The position numbers were made by a program, and so were the translations under genes. The notes under the pieces are model-generated. The model did not search any database. It saw only the letters and a program-made list of their open reading frames with translations, and was not told where the DNA came from. A stretch of DNA of 64,000 nt, from contig NZ_QWEL01000004.1 in the NCBI RefSeq assembly GCF_009935865.1, positions 124,001 through 188,000 on the forward strand, read 5' to 3'. This document shows, piece after piece, positions 54,460 to 62,349 of the stretch. This DNA comes from Odoribacter sp. Z80 (lineage in GTDB: Bacteria; Bacteroidota; Bacteroidia; Bacteroidales; Marinifilaceae). Positions within the stretch are counted from its first letter, which is position 1. Every line of letters starts with the position of its first letter.

Positions 54460-57192
54460 ATGAGCACTAAGTACGTTTACACATTCGGAGACGGAAAAGC
54501 CGAAGGTAAAGCAGACATGAAAAATCTGCTGGGCGGTAAAGGCGCCAACCTGGCAGAAATGAACCTCATCGGTCTGCCTGTACCTGCAGGTTTCACCATC
54601 ACTACTGAAGTTTGTACCATCTACAACCAGCAAGGAAAAGAAGCTGTTGTCAAATTGATAGAAAACGACGTCAAAGCCGGTATCGCACACATGGAAAAAA
54701 TCATGAATGCAAAATTCGGTTCCAAAGGCGAAGCTTTCCCGTTGATGGTATCTGTACGTTCTGGTGCCCGTGTTTCCATGCCGGGTATGATGGACACCGT
54801 CCTGAACTTAGGATTGAATGACGATGCCGTAAAACTGCTGGCAGAAAAATCAGGCAATGCCCGTTTCGCATGGGACTCTTACCGCCGTTTCATCCAGATG
54901 TACGGCGATGTAGTCATGGGTGTGGCTGCCGGAAAAGGCGAACACAACCCGTTTGAAGCTGAAATCGACAAACTGAAAGAAATTAAAAACATCAAACAAG
55001 ATACCGAATTCACGGTAGAGGATTTGCAGGTATTGGTTGAAAACTTCAAGAAAGTGGTTAAAACCAAAACCGGTAAGGATTTCCCGACCTGTCCGTGGGA
55101 ACAGTTGTGGGGAGCCATCTGTGCCGTATTTGATTCATGGATGACTGAACGTGCCGTTCTGTACCGCCAGTTGAATCAAATTCCGGAAGAATGGGGTACC
55201 GCAGTAAACGTACAGTCTATGGTCTATGGTAACATGGGCGAAAATTCTGCTACGGGTGTGGCTTTCAGCCGTGATGCCGCTACGGGAGAAGATATTTTCA
55301 ACGGGGAGTATCTGATCAACGCACAGGGAGAAGACGTTGTGGCCGGTATCCGCACACCGCAGGAAATCACCGTCGAAGGTTCACGCCGTTGGGCTAAATT
55401 ACAGGGTGTTTCCGAAGAGGAACGCGCAGCCAAATATCCGTCACTGGAAGAAGCCATGCCGGAAGCTTACGCTGCATTGAATGCCGTACAGGAAAAACTG
55501 GAAGACCATTTCCGCGATATGCAGGATATGGAGTTCACCATCCAGGACGGAAAACTGTGGATGCTCCAGACCCGTAACGGCAAACGTACCGGCGCCGCCA
55601 TGGTAAAAATGGCAGTGGACATGCTGAACCAGGGCATGATTGACGAAAAAACGGCTTTGTTGCGCCAGGAACCTGCCAAACTGGACGAATTGCTCCACCC
55701 CGTATTCAATAAAGAAGCTCTGAAAAAAGCCCACACCATCACCAAAGGTCTTCCGGCTTCTCCGGGTGCTGCCTGCGGCCGTGTCGTATTCTTCGCCGAC
55801 GAAGCGGAAGAATGGAAAAACAGGGGAGAAAAAGTCGTATTGGTCCGTCTGGAAACCTCGCCCGAAGACTTGCGCGGTATGAACGTTGCCGAAGGTATCC
55901 TGACCGCCCGCGGAGGTATGACCTCCCACGCTGCCGTCGTTGCCCGCGGTATGGGTAAATGCTGCGTTTCCGGTGCCGGCGACATCATCGTAGACTATGC
56001 AAAACGCAATTTCAATGTAAACGGAACCGTAATCAAGGAAGGCGACTGGATTTCACTGAACGGGTCCACCGGCGAAGTATATCTGGGCAAAGTAGAAACA
56101 GAAGACGCAACCCTGGACAAGGACTTCACCACCATCATGAACTTGGCGGAAAAATATACGCGCATGTTTGTACGCACCAATGCAGACACTCCGAAAGACG
56201 CCCGCAAAGCACGTGACTTCGGTGCTAAAGGCGTAGGCCTTTGCCGTACGGAACACATGTTCTTCGAAGGCCACCGTATCGACGCCATGCGTGAAATGAT
56301 CCTTTCCGAAACCGTAGAAGGACGGCGTGACGCCCTGAACAAAATCCTGCCGATGCAGAGAGGCGACTTTGAAGGCATCCTGGAAGCCATGAACGGATTG
56401 GGCGTAACCATCCGTCTGCTCGACCCTCCTTTGCATGAATTCACACCGAACGAACCGGCCTCACAACAATATATGGCCCAGAAATTAGGCATGCCGGTTG
56501 AACGCATCAAAGAAAAAGTGGATGCCCTCCACGAATTCAACCCGATGTTAGGCCACCGCGGCTGCCGTTTGGGAGTTACCTATCCGGAAATCACCGAAAT
56601 GCAGGCACGCGCCATCATCGAAGCCGCCTGCAACCTGAAACAACGTGGTCTGGACCCCCATCCGGAAATCATGGTTCCGTTGGTAGGCACCATCAAAGAA
56701 CTGAAACAACAGGCTGAAATCATCCGCCGGGTAGCCGCACAGGTGTTTGAAGAAAAAGGTGTGAAAGTAGAATACAAAGTGGGAACCATGATCGAAATCC
56801 CGCGTGCAGCCATTACGGCCGACCAGATTGCTGAAGTAGCTGAATTCTTCTCTTTCGGTACGAACGACCTGACGCAGATGACATTCGGCTACTCCCGTGA
56901 CGACGCCGGCAAATTCCTGCCGGAATACATCCGCAAAGGCATCCTGAAAACCGACCCGTTTGCTGTTCTCGACCAGGAAGGTGTAGGCCGTCTGGTGGAA
57001 ATGGGTGTTAAACTGGGACGCAAGACCAATCCGGACCTGAAAGTAGGTATCTGCGGCGAACACGGAGGAGAACCTTCATCTGTTATCTTCTGCGATTCCG
57101 TGGGCATGAACTACGTGAGCTGCTCACCGTTCCGCGTGCCCATCGCCCGCGTAGCTGCGGCGCAGGCTGCCATCATGCACGCCGGCAAGTAA
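54460..57192 (+). CDS. ppdK: Pyruvate, phosphate dikinase
   Basis: 910 residues, the usual length. ATP-grasp domain (~1-340: LLGGKGANLAEMN, RSGARVSMPGMMDTVLNLG), phosphohistidine domain (~380-510) with the catalytic His in GGMTSHAAVVARGMGKCC, and PEP/pyruvate TIM barrel (~530-910) with the catalytic Cys in GICGEHGGEP. It interconverts pyruvate, ATP and Pi with PEP, AMP and PPi in central carbon metabolism. Codons are strongly biased (GAA, CGT, CTG), fitting high expression. It is monocistronic with its own terminator. Confidence 0.98.
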   Translation: MSTKYVYTFGDGKAEGKADMKNLLGGKGANLAEMNLIGLPVPAGFTITTEVCTIYNQQGKEAVVKLIENDVKAGIAHMEKIMNAKFGSKGEAFPLMVSVRSGARVSMPGMMDTVLNLGLNDDAVKLLAEKSGNARFAWDSYRRFIQMYGDVVMGVAAGKGEHNPFEAEIDKLKEIKNIKQDTEFTVEDLQVLVENFKKVVKTKTGKDFPTCPWEQLWGAICAVFDSWMTERAVLYRQLNQIPEEWGTAVNVQSMVYGNMGENSATGVAFSRDAATGEDIFNGEYLINAQGEDVVAGIRTPQEITVEGSRRWAKLQGVSEEERAAKYPSLEEAMPEAYAALNAVQEKLEDHFRDMQDMEFTIQDGKLWMLQTRNGKRTGAAMVKMAVDMLNQGMIDEKTALLRQEPAKLDELLHPVFNKEALKKAHTITKGLPASPGAACGRVVFFADEAEEWKNRGEKVVLVRLETSPEDLRGMNVAEGILTARGGMTSHAAVVARGMGKCCVSGAGDIIVDYAKRNFNVNGTVIKEGDWISLNGSTGEVYLGKVETEDATLDKDFTTIMNLAEKYTRMFVRTNADTPKDARKARDFGAKGVGLCRTEHMFFEGHRIDAMREMILSETVEGRRDALNKILPMQRGDFEGILEAMNGLGVTIRLLDPPLHEFTPNEPASQQYMAQKLGMPVERIKEKVDALHEFNPMLGHRGCRLGVTYPEITEMQARAIIEAACNLKQRGLDPHPEIMVPLVGTIKELKQQAEIIRRVAAQVFEEKGVKVEYKVGTMIEIPRAAITADQIAEVAEFFSFGTNDLTQMTFGYSRDDAGKFLPEYIRKGILKTDPFAVLDQEGVGRLVEMGVKLGRKTNPDLKVGICGEHGGEPSSVIFCDSVGMNYVSCSPFRVPIARVAAAQAAIMHAGK

Positions 57193-57222
57193 TAAGCATT
57201 TATTACAAGCTTAAATAATCAG

Positions 57223-57256
57223 AAAGGACTTCTCAAAACGGGAAGTCCTTTTTCTT
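57223..57256 (+). terminator. Terminator of ppdK
   Basis: AAAGGACTTC (57223-57232) and GAAGTCCTTT (57242-57251) pair around 9 nt and are followed by a T run. Confidence 0.9.
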
Positions 57257-57292
57257 TGGTCTCTGTATATGCAATACACCTTTAACCATTAA

Positions 57293-57363
57293 GCCGCAGG
57301 CTCATTCCGTATGCCGTCTGCTTCACTCCGTTCGCTCCCCTGCATACTCCACCAGCCTGCGGC
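57293..57363 (-). repeat. Conserved hairpin 3' of DGR variable region 1
   Basis: The outer arms GCCGCAGGCT (57293-57302) and AGCCTGCGGC (57354-57363) and inner arms GTATGC (57309-57314) and GCATAC (57342-57347) make a long interrupted stem, 71 bp overall. It lies 42 bp after the stop of the first FGE-domain gene. The same block follows gene 3 (63353-63421), and half of it follows gene 2. Stem-loops just 3' of the variable region are known to aid mutagenic homing in characterised DGRs. Confidence 0.7.
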
Positions 57364-57404
57364 CCCCTCAGCTTAGTACAAGGGGACTCCGTCTGCCCAG
57401 AAAC

Positions 57405-59708
57405 TTAAAAAACCAACGCAACCCGGAAGCCCAGATTGTCGCGGCGGCCGCCCGGATAGCCGTAGTTCCGAGCAGACACCCGGCAGAACCTCGCACGGCT
57501 ATACCAACTGCTGCCGCGGCGCACGCGGTTGGAGCCGCTTGAAGGACCGGTAGGGTCGGTCTGAGAAACGTCACTGTAATCACTGTACCAGTCGCTGCAC
57601 CATTCACACACATTACCACTCATGTCATAAATTCCCAACTCATTAGGCAACTTCGTCCCCACAGGATGAGTAGCGAATCCGCTATTTTCCCAACACCAGG
57701 CCACATCATCTATCGTATTGCTGCCGCTATATTTATATCCCCTGCTCTTCACCCCGCCGCGGGCGGCATACTCCCATTGCGCTTCCGTGGGCAAAACATA
57801 ATTCTTACCCGTCAGTTTATTCAATTTTTTAACAAATACCTGGACTTCATACCAATTGACGTAATACATCGGATAGTCGTCTCCGACTCCACGAAGATCA
57901 TCATACCCTTGCTCCTCCATACCCGTACCCATCACCGCCTTCCACAAACCCTGAGTCACTTCATACTTACCGATGTAATAATCGGACAAAGTCACGGAAT
58001 GAACAGGTTTCTCACCACTATCATAATCCTCCCACTGCTCCTCCGTCGCACCCATAAGAAAAGTACTGCCCTCCACATAAATCATATCGAAAGAAAACCC
58101 GGAAACCGTCTCCGTATAAACAATTTTACTTCCCTGCTTTCTCAGTAGTAGTAGTACAACATTTTGTCCCTCACAAAACCAGGATGATAACACCGATAAA
58201 CTATTGTTCTCCTCCGGACAAACGGTCAACCAAAAGATTCCGTCCTGTCCGGGATTGGCAGCACAAAACAAATAAGCCAAAGCCATGTTATGACTTACAT
58301 CCAACGCCGCTAATTTATTGTTGGAACAATCCAATTCCGTCAACGCCTCAAAATGCTCAATTCCCCGCAAAGAGGTCAAATTGCCATTGGAAACAACCAA
58401 CCGGTCGACATACTTCACATCCGCCAGTATAATCCGTGCGGCATCCGGGATATACCCTTTTTCCTGCAACACGTTGGCAAATGCGGGGTCGAAATCGGCC
58501 GTAATGTCCTGCTCGTCCCCAGGAGCAATCTCTCCGCCCTGCTGGGTGATATACAACGTGTCGGTCAACCCGATTTCCTCCCCTTTCACGGCAATCTTCA
58601 CATATCGGGCCGAAGCGCCGCCGTTTGCCCCGATACGGAATTGCAGGCCCTCCGTTTCCAACGCCCGTGTCTCCACCCGGCTCACCCAATCCACATCGGC
58701 GGGAATCTCCACCCGATAGGCGATACTCGTCTCCAATTCCACCGTAAGGTCTTTACCTTCCGCCCGGACCGTAAACTTATCCCGCACCCAACGCAGGCGG
58801 GAACCCGATTGCCGGATGTACAGCGTGTCGTCAAGGGAGCCGTTGCGGTCCCTGATGACCACCTTTGCCGAACGGCTGTCGGCCTCCCCGTTCGCAGCCA
58901 CCGAAAACGTCAGCCGGTCCGTACGCAACGCCCGCGTCTCCACACGGCTCACCCAGTCCGCATCGGCAGGAATCTCCACCTCATAGTCCACGTTCGTTTT
59001 CAGCTCCACGGCGATAGTCTCCCCGTCCGCAGCCACGTCATAACTGTCCTGTACCAGCAACAGGCGGTCTTTCTGCGCCTGGTAGACGTAAACCGTATCC
59101 TTCACCTCACTGCCTGCAAACACGATGTACCCCCGGCGGCTCTCCGGCTCCTCGTTCCCCGCTATCGCAAAACGGTACACCCGCGCCTCCACCGCCTTCG
59201 ATTCCGGCTCCTGCGAAATCCACGACCGGAACTCCGCAGGTATGCTCACCTCATAGTCGATGTTGCTCTTCACCTCCACCGACAGCGTCCCCCCGTCCTG
59301 CGGGACCTCCAACTTGTCCTTGCTCAGCACCACCGCGTCCTTGCGCTTCTGGGTCACGCCAAGCACCTTCGCCCTGTCGCCCGCCTTGACGGTCAGGTTC
59401 ACATTCCGGTCCTCCAATCCCTCATAAGCCGCCACCGTCACACCCACCACCCGGTTGCCGTTCCCCGCGTCCGCATCCACGGCACACCACTCTCCGGCTC
59501 CCTCGATTTTCCACTCCCCGCTGCAAGCAACGGTAAACACCTTCACTCCCCCCGCCGCCTCAAACACGAGGTCGCTCACGGAAAGCTCCAAAGTCACCTC
59601 TTCCGGGGTCGGCTTATCGTCCTTCCCCTCCTTTTCCACGCCCGAATCCTTGCCGCACCCGGCAAACGTCAACAGGCATAACAATCCATAAAATAATTTT
59701 TTCATCAT
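57405..59708 (-). CDS. BACON/LRR/FGE-sulfatase-domain lipoprotein, DGR target 1
   Basis: 767 residues with a lipobox at LLTFAGC (Cys18). Four BACON-type beta domains (~40-122, 126-212, 216-302, 306-391), of which the third and fourth share EIPAD-DWVSRVETRAL and look recently duplicated; a short leucine-rich segment (~436-480, LTELDCSNNKLAALDVSHN); then an FGE-sulfatase/C-type-lectin-fold domain (~541-767: LPTEAQWEYAARGG, LGIYDMSGNVCEW). The catalytic cysteines of true formylglycine-generating enzymes are not apparent, so a binding role is likely. Codons 728-759 are the DGR variable region. The BACON part is markedly GC-rich. It begins 79 bp after the 89-residue gene of the RiPP operon. Confidence 0.88.
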   Translation of the reverse strand: MMKKLFYGLLCLLTFAGCGKDSGVEKEGKDDKPTPEEVTLELSVSDLVFEAAGGVKVFTVACSGEWKIEGAGEWCAVDADAGNGNRVVGVTVAAYEGLEDRNVNLTVKAGDRAKVLGVTQKRKDAVVLSKDKLEVPQDGGTLSVEVKSNIDYEVSIPAEFRSWISQEPESKAVEARVYRFAIAGNEEPESRRGYIVFAGSEVKDTVYVYQAQKDRLLLVQDSYDVAADGETIAVELKTNVDYEVEIPADADWVSRVETRALRTDRLTFSVAANGEADSRSAKVVIRDRNGSLDDTLYIRQSGSRLRWVRDKFTVRAEGKDLTVELETSIAYRVEIPADVDWVSRVETRALETEGLQFRIGANGGASARYVKIAVKGEEIGLTDTLYITQQGGEIAPGDEQDITADFDPAFANVLQEKGYIPDAARIILADVKYVDRLVVSNGNLTSLRGIEHFEALTELDCSNNKLAALDVSHNMALAYLFCAANPGQDGIFWLTVCPEENNSLSVLSSWFCEGQNVVLLLLRKQGSKIVYTETVSGFSFDMIYVEGSTFLMGATEEQWEDYDSGEKPVHSVTLSDYYIGKYEVTQGLWKAVMGTGMEEQGYDDLRGVGDDYPMYYVNWYEVQVFVKKLNKLTGKNYVLPTEAQWEYAARGGVKSRGYKYSGSNTIDDVAWCWENSGFATHPVGTKLPNELGIYDMSGNVCEWCSDWYSDYSDVSQTDPTGPSSGSNRVRRGSSWYSRARFCRVSARNYGYPGGRRDNLGFRVALVF
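57435..57530 (-). repeat. DGR variable region 1 (VR1)
   Basis: 32 codons encoding the end of the FGE domain. Compared with VR2 and VR3, 18 codons differ, always at first or second base, and every third base is identical. Variable codons in order of translation: AAC, CGC, AGC, TAT, AGC, CGT, AGG, TTC, GCT, AAC, TAC, GGC, TAT, GGC, GGC, CGC, GAC, AAT. The pattern fits substitution of template A residues in AAC/AAT codons. Confidence 0.9.
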
Positions 59709-59786
59709 ACTACATCTGATTTAACACAATTCTTTCATTCATTTATGGAAAAACATCTTTACTTCTTTTACAGACATCAAATATCC

Positions 59787-60056
59787 TCATTCATTTTTCA
59801 ACCACTTCCAAAGAGTTCTATTCATTATTCCCCAATATCCCTCTCTCGATTTGTTTGTTATTTCTACAATAAAAAATGCTTGTCTTTCAAAAATATCACA
59901 AGCAATTCTGTGGTAAATTTCTTCTGCTGTTAAATCGGTTTCTACCAACCAATGATTATTCCAAAAAACGTAACTTCTTCCCAACGACCTAATTCGATCT
60001 TTTAACACATCGTTTATAATACCTAATTCATGAATTACAAGAAACACTTTTTTCAT
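59787..60056 (-). CDS. 89-residue protein, possibly Cas2/SinR-like fold
   Basis: 89 residues starting MKKVFLVIHELG and ending GIMNRTLWKWLKNE. The layout (beta strand VFLVIHEL, helix, strands YVFWNNHWLVETDL and AFFIVEIT, then a closing W-LK helix) resembles small Cas2/SinR-type ferredoxin-like proteins found alone outside CRISPR loci; there is no CRISPR array here. The match is by pattern and weak. Its ATG overlaps the stop of the membrane protein gene by 4 bp, so they are coupled. It lies in the RiPP operon just before DGR target 1. Confidence 0.6.
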   Translation of the reverse strand: MKKVFLVIHELGIINDVLKDRIRSLGRSYVFWNNHWLVETDLTAEEIYHRIACDIFERQAFFIVEITNKSREGYWGIMNRTLWKWLKNE

Positions 60057-60805
60057 ACTTTTTCAATTTTCACAGTTAAAAACCTCTTCATATCCGTCTG
60101 GCGTTGTTCCCATTTTCCAGTCCACGTAACACTTAATTTTATGCGAACCGGTTTAGCATTCGTTGTATTCAAACAATACGTCAACTCCCATTTACCTTTC
60201 TTTGCCTCTATGCTACGAATAAACCCTAAAAAACAATACTGAACAGGAGTGGTACTATCCTCCTTGCCATTGGGATCGCTTTGTTGCTGCGGAGCTATCA
60301 TTTCAAAAACACGTACAGACTTTTTCCCGTGGGATGGAATATAAATCATTGAACTTCGGTTATATCCCCAATTAATCGGCTCATTTCCAACAGATACAAA
60401 ATCGCCATTTTTATTGTCTTCTAAAAGGAAAAATGTCGCATTTTCTAAATACAATTCGCAATTATGCGCATTGATATTGCCTTTATTAAAGAATTGTATG
60501 TAATTATAATACTTTAAAGCTCTTTTAGTTCCTCCGGTATCTTCCAATTCTTCAAAAAGATCTTCACAGCCAAGTGCTATATCAAAAGATACTTTTCTAA
60601 AACATGCCCTGATTTCATTCAAAAAAAGAGCAACAATCACAGCAGCACAAGTTCCGATTGCTTCAAATATATTTGTTACAAACTGACAGTATTCCATCTT
60701 CGATACAGATTCATCAACCAATACCTTGAATCCCCACTTGAATAGGAAAGACAATCCTAACAAACCTCCAATCACTAAAATAGCAATGATATTTATAGTC
60801 TTCAT
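60053..60805 (-). CDS. Membrane protein of the RiPP operon, unknown family
   Basis: 250 residues from the ATG at 60805 (MKTINIIAILVIGGLLGLSF); a frame-opening ATG at 60817 adds four residues. Two N-terminal membrane segments (~5-24 and ~45-66), then a soluble beta-rich domain (~70-250) with two cysteines near residue 120 and 200. I do not recognise the family. It follows the radical SAM gene by 14 bp and overlaps the 89-residue gene by 4 bp. It could serve immunity, sensing or export of the modified peptide, but no transporter motif is seen. Confidence 0.65.
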   Translation of the reverse strand: MKTINIIAILVIGGLLGLSFLFKWGFKVLVDESVSKMEYCQFVTNIFEAIGTCAAVIVALFLNEIRACFRKVSFDIALGCEDLFEELEDTGGTKRALKYYNYIQFFNKGNINAHNCELYLENATFFLLEDNKNGDFVSVGNEPINWGYNRSSMIYIPSHGKKSVRVFEMIAPQQQSDPNGKEDSTTPVQYCFLGFIRSIEAKKGKWELTYCLNTTNAKPVRIKLSVTWTGKWEQRQTDMKRFLTVKIEKV

Positions 60806-60819
60806 ATTACATAACAATT

Positions 60820-61905
60820 TTACATCTTATTATACAGCTCATTTATTCGTTGAATTGCCTGTACGGTCAATTTGTTTTCATAAGTGTCTGAGGGGTTTTC
60901 CAATATCTTATGCGCTTTCAACGCTGCCGAATATACGGCACGCACTTTCATCAAGGCACATTTGCTCCTGTCCCGCCTGTTCATTCGACCGTTTGCCAAC
61001 AGGTTAGCCCCGTAACAGGAATTGCAAACCGGCTCCAAATAGCAATGATGAAAACATTCTTCATCTACAAACGCATCATGGCAACTGAAATCGGTTCCCG
61101 CAATCCGTCGCATGGTTTCTTCGTCAAAAGTCATCGGTGTGAAAAACGTGCAAGGATATTTGTGTCCGTCTGTTTCATACGCTGCCATATGCTCCCCGCA
61201 GCCACACCATTTGTTTTTTTCTCTTGTGTCGGCACATTTATGTATCGCCATATTTATCAATGGCACAGGCTTCATCTCCGGATGCTCCATATAATATTTG
61301 CACAATTTCTCCAACTCTCTTGAAACAACAGCAAGATAGCGCTCATCCTCCCAATCAATGCCTTCTGCGAAATTAGTACCGGTAATGTCATAACCAAGCG
61401 AGTGTATATACACAATATTATCATAGATATCCCCAACCGTTTCTTTCGATATGGTCATCTTCACCGTTTGTTCCGGCCAACATTCTTTGAAAAAAGAGAG
61501 GTCTATTTTATCAAACGAACAACTGCGATTGATATTGTGACTGCTCCGCGTTCCATCCAAACTCAGGCTTACCCAAAAATAGCGTTTATGAACTTTGAGC
61601 CACTCTTTTATCTCCCCGTGTACCAATACACCGTTCGTTGTAGCGAAAAAGATGTATTTGTTTTTCCATTGCCGACTCCATACCCATTCACACACCTCTC
61701 TGATGACAGCAAACTCCAAGAAAGGCTCTCCCCCGAAAAAATCAATCTCCACTTCATCATAATCTTCGCCATTCAGATATTCGGCAATAATATTTTTAGC
61801 CAGTTGAATATCCATTGACTTTTTTGTCTTATGACTCTCGTAACAATATACACAGTTTAAGTTACATTGATTGGTTAACACCAATGATAAATGAAATTTT
61901 TTCAT
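60820..61905 (-). CDS. Radical SAM/SPASM peptide maturase
   Basis: 361 residues from the ATG at 61905 (MKKFHLSLVLTNQCNLNCVY); ATG 61911 adds two residues. The SAM cluster is CX3CX2C (Cys14, Cys18, Cys21), followed by FFGGEPFLE, TTNGVL and SLSLDGT strands. The C-terminus has SPASM-type cysteines (KWCGCG, YPCTFF, SCHDAF, EECFHHCYLEPVCNSCYG) that should hold auxiliary clusters. Such enzymes form thioether or C-C links in ribosomal peptides. The Cys-rich precursor gene lies 57 bp upstream and is the obvious substrate. No N-terminal RRE-type domain was recognised. Confidence 0.92.
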   Translation of the reverse strand: MKKFHLSLVLTNQCNLNCVYCYESHKTKKSMDIQLAKNIIAEYLNGEDYDEVEIDFFGGEPFLEFAVIREVCEWVWSRQWKNKYIFFATTNGVLVHGEIKEWLKVHKRYFWVSLSLDGTRSSHNINRSCSFDKIDLSFFKECWPEQTVKMTISKETVGDIYDNIVYIHSLGYDITGTNFAEGIDWEDERYLAVVSRELEKLCKYYMEHPEMKPVPLINMAIHKCADTREKNKWCGCGEHMAAYETDGHKYPCTFFTPMTFDEETMRRIAGTDFSCHDAFVDEECFHHCYLEPVCNSCYGANLLANGRMNRRDRSKCALMKVRAVYSAALKAHKILENPSDTYENKLTVQAIQRINELYNKM

Positions 61906-61961
61906 GTCCATGCTATTTTTAATACAATATAGGGGAAAGCATCCCCCTATATTGCAAAGAA

Positions 61962-62210
61962 TTAAAAACCTCCGGCGGGAGTACCTGAACATCCCCCGAC
62001 ACAATCACCACTACAACTTCCATCATAACATGGACTACCATAATCGCCACGAGCATCTCCATCACACCCGCCCACACAATTTCCGCTACAGCTTCCATCA
62101 TAACATCGGGAATAAGCATCCATACGACCACCGCCAACTAGACTTAATGCCGTGAAAGACAGCAGATTCAGCCTTTTAAGAATTAGTTCATTCAATAATT
62201 CAGTTAACAT
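61962..62210 (-). CDS. Cys-rich RiPP precursor peptide with two core repeats
   Basis: 82 residues from the ATG at 62210; the open frame starts earlier (62297) but without a plausible start context. The leader (1-28) is MLTELLNELILKRLNLLSFT and ends in LVGGG, like the GG-type Bacteroidales natural product precursors. The core carries two repeats: Cys36-41-45-49 and Cys61-66-70-74, both CYDGSCSG-CVGGC with spacing C-x4-C-x3-C-x3-C, joined by DGDARGDYGSP and closed by SGTPAGGF. The maturase follows directly. Product and activity unknown. Confidence 0.85.
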   Translation of the reverse strand: MLTELLNELILKRLNLLSFTALSLVGGGRMDAYSRCYDGSCSGNCVGGCDGDARGDYGSPCYDGSCSGDCVGGCSGTPAGGF

Positions 62211-62271
62211 AGTGTTTATTTTAAATTGCCTCCACTTTATAATTAGGCTATCGGCAACTCCTTTCAATATT

Positions 62272-62349
62272 AGACGTCGCTCCCCCGCATACTCCATCAG
62301 CCTGCGGCCCCCTCAGCTTAGTACAAGGGGACTCCGTCTGCCCAGAAAC
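62272..62349 (-). repeat. Truncated copy of the 3' DGR flank after target 2
   Basis: From the stop of gene 2 outward the sequence matches the 3' flanks of genes 1 and 3 up to about 62272, keeping the CAGCCTGCGGC arm and GCATAC, but the opposite hairpin arm (GCCGCAGGCT...GTATGC) is missing and is replaced by unrelated sequence leading to the RiPP precursor. Confidence 0.75.

Noticed and set aside
52156-57107. Long minus-strand frames opposite the S9 peptidase and ppdK genes
   Set aside because: They mirror the strong codon bias of the true genes and contain no recognisable motif.
59787-60056. A cas2 gene and CRISPR system
   Set aside because: No repeat-spacer array and no other cas gene occur anywhere in the window; the resemblance is only in overall strand order.
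61962-62297. A longer, 111-residue RiPP precursor beginning at 62297
   Set aside because: The extra N-terminal 29 residues come from the repeated DGR flank and carry no leader features; the ATG at 62210 gives a typical leader.
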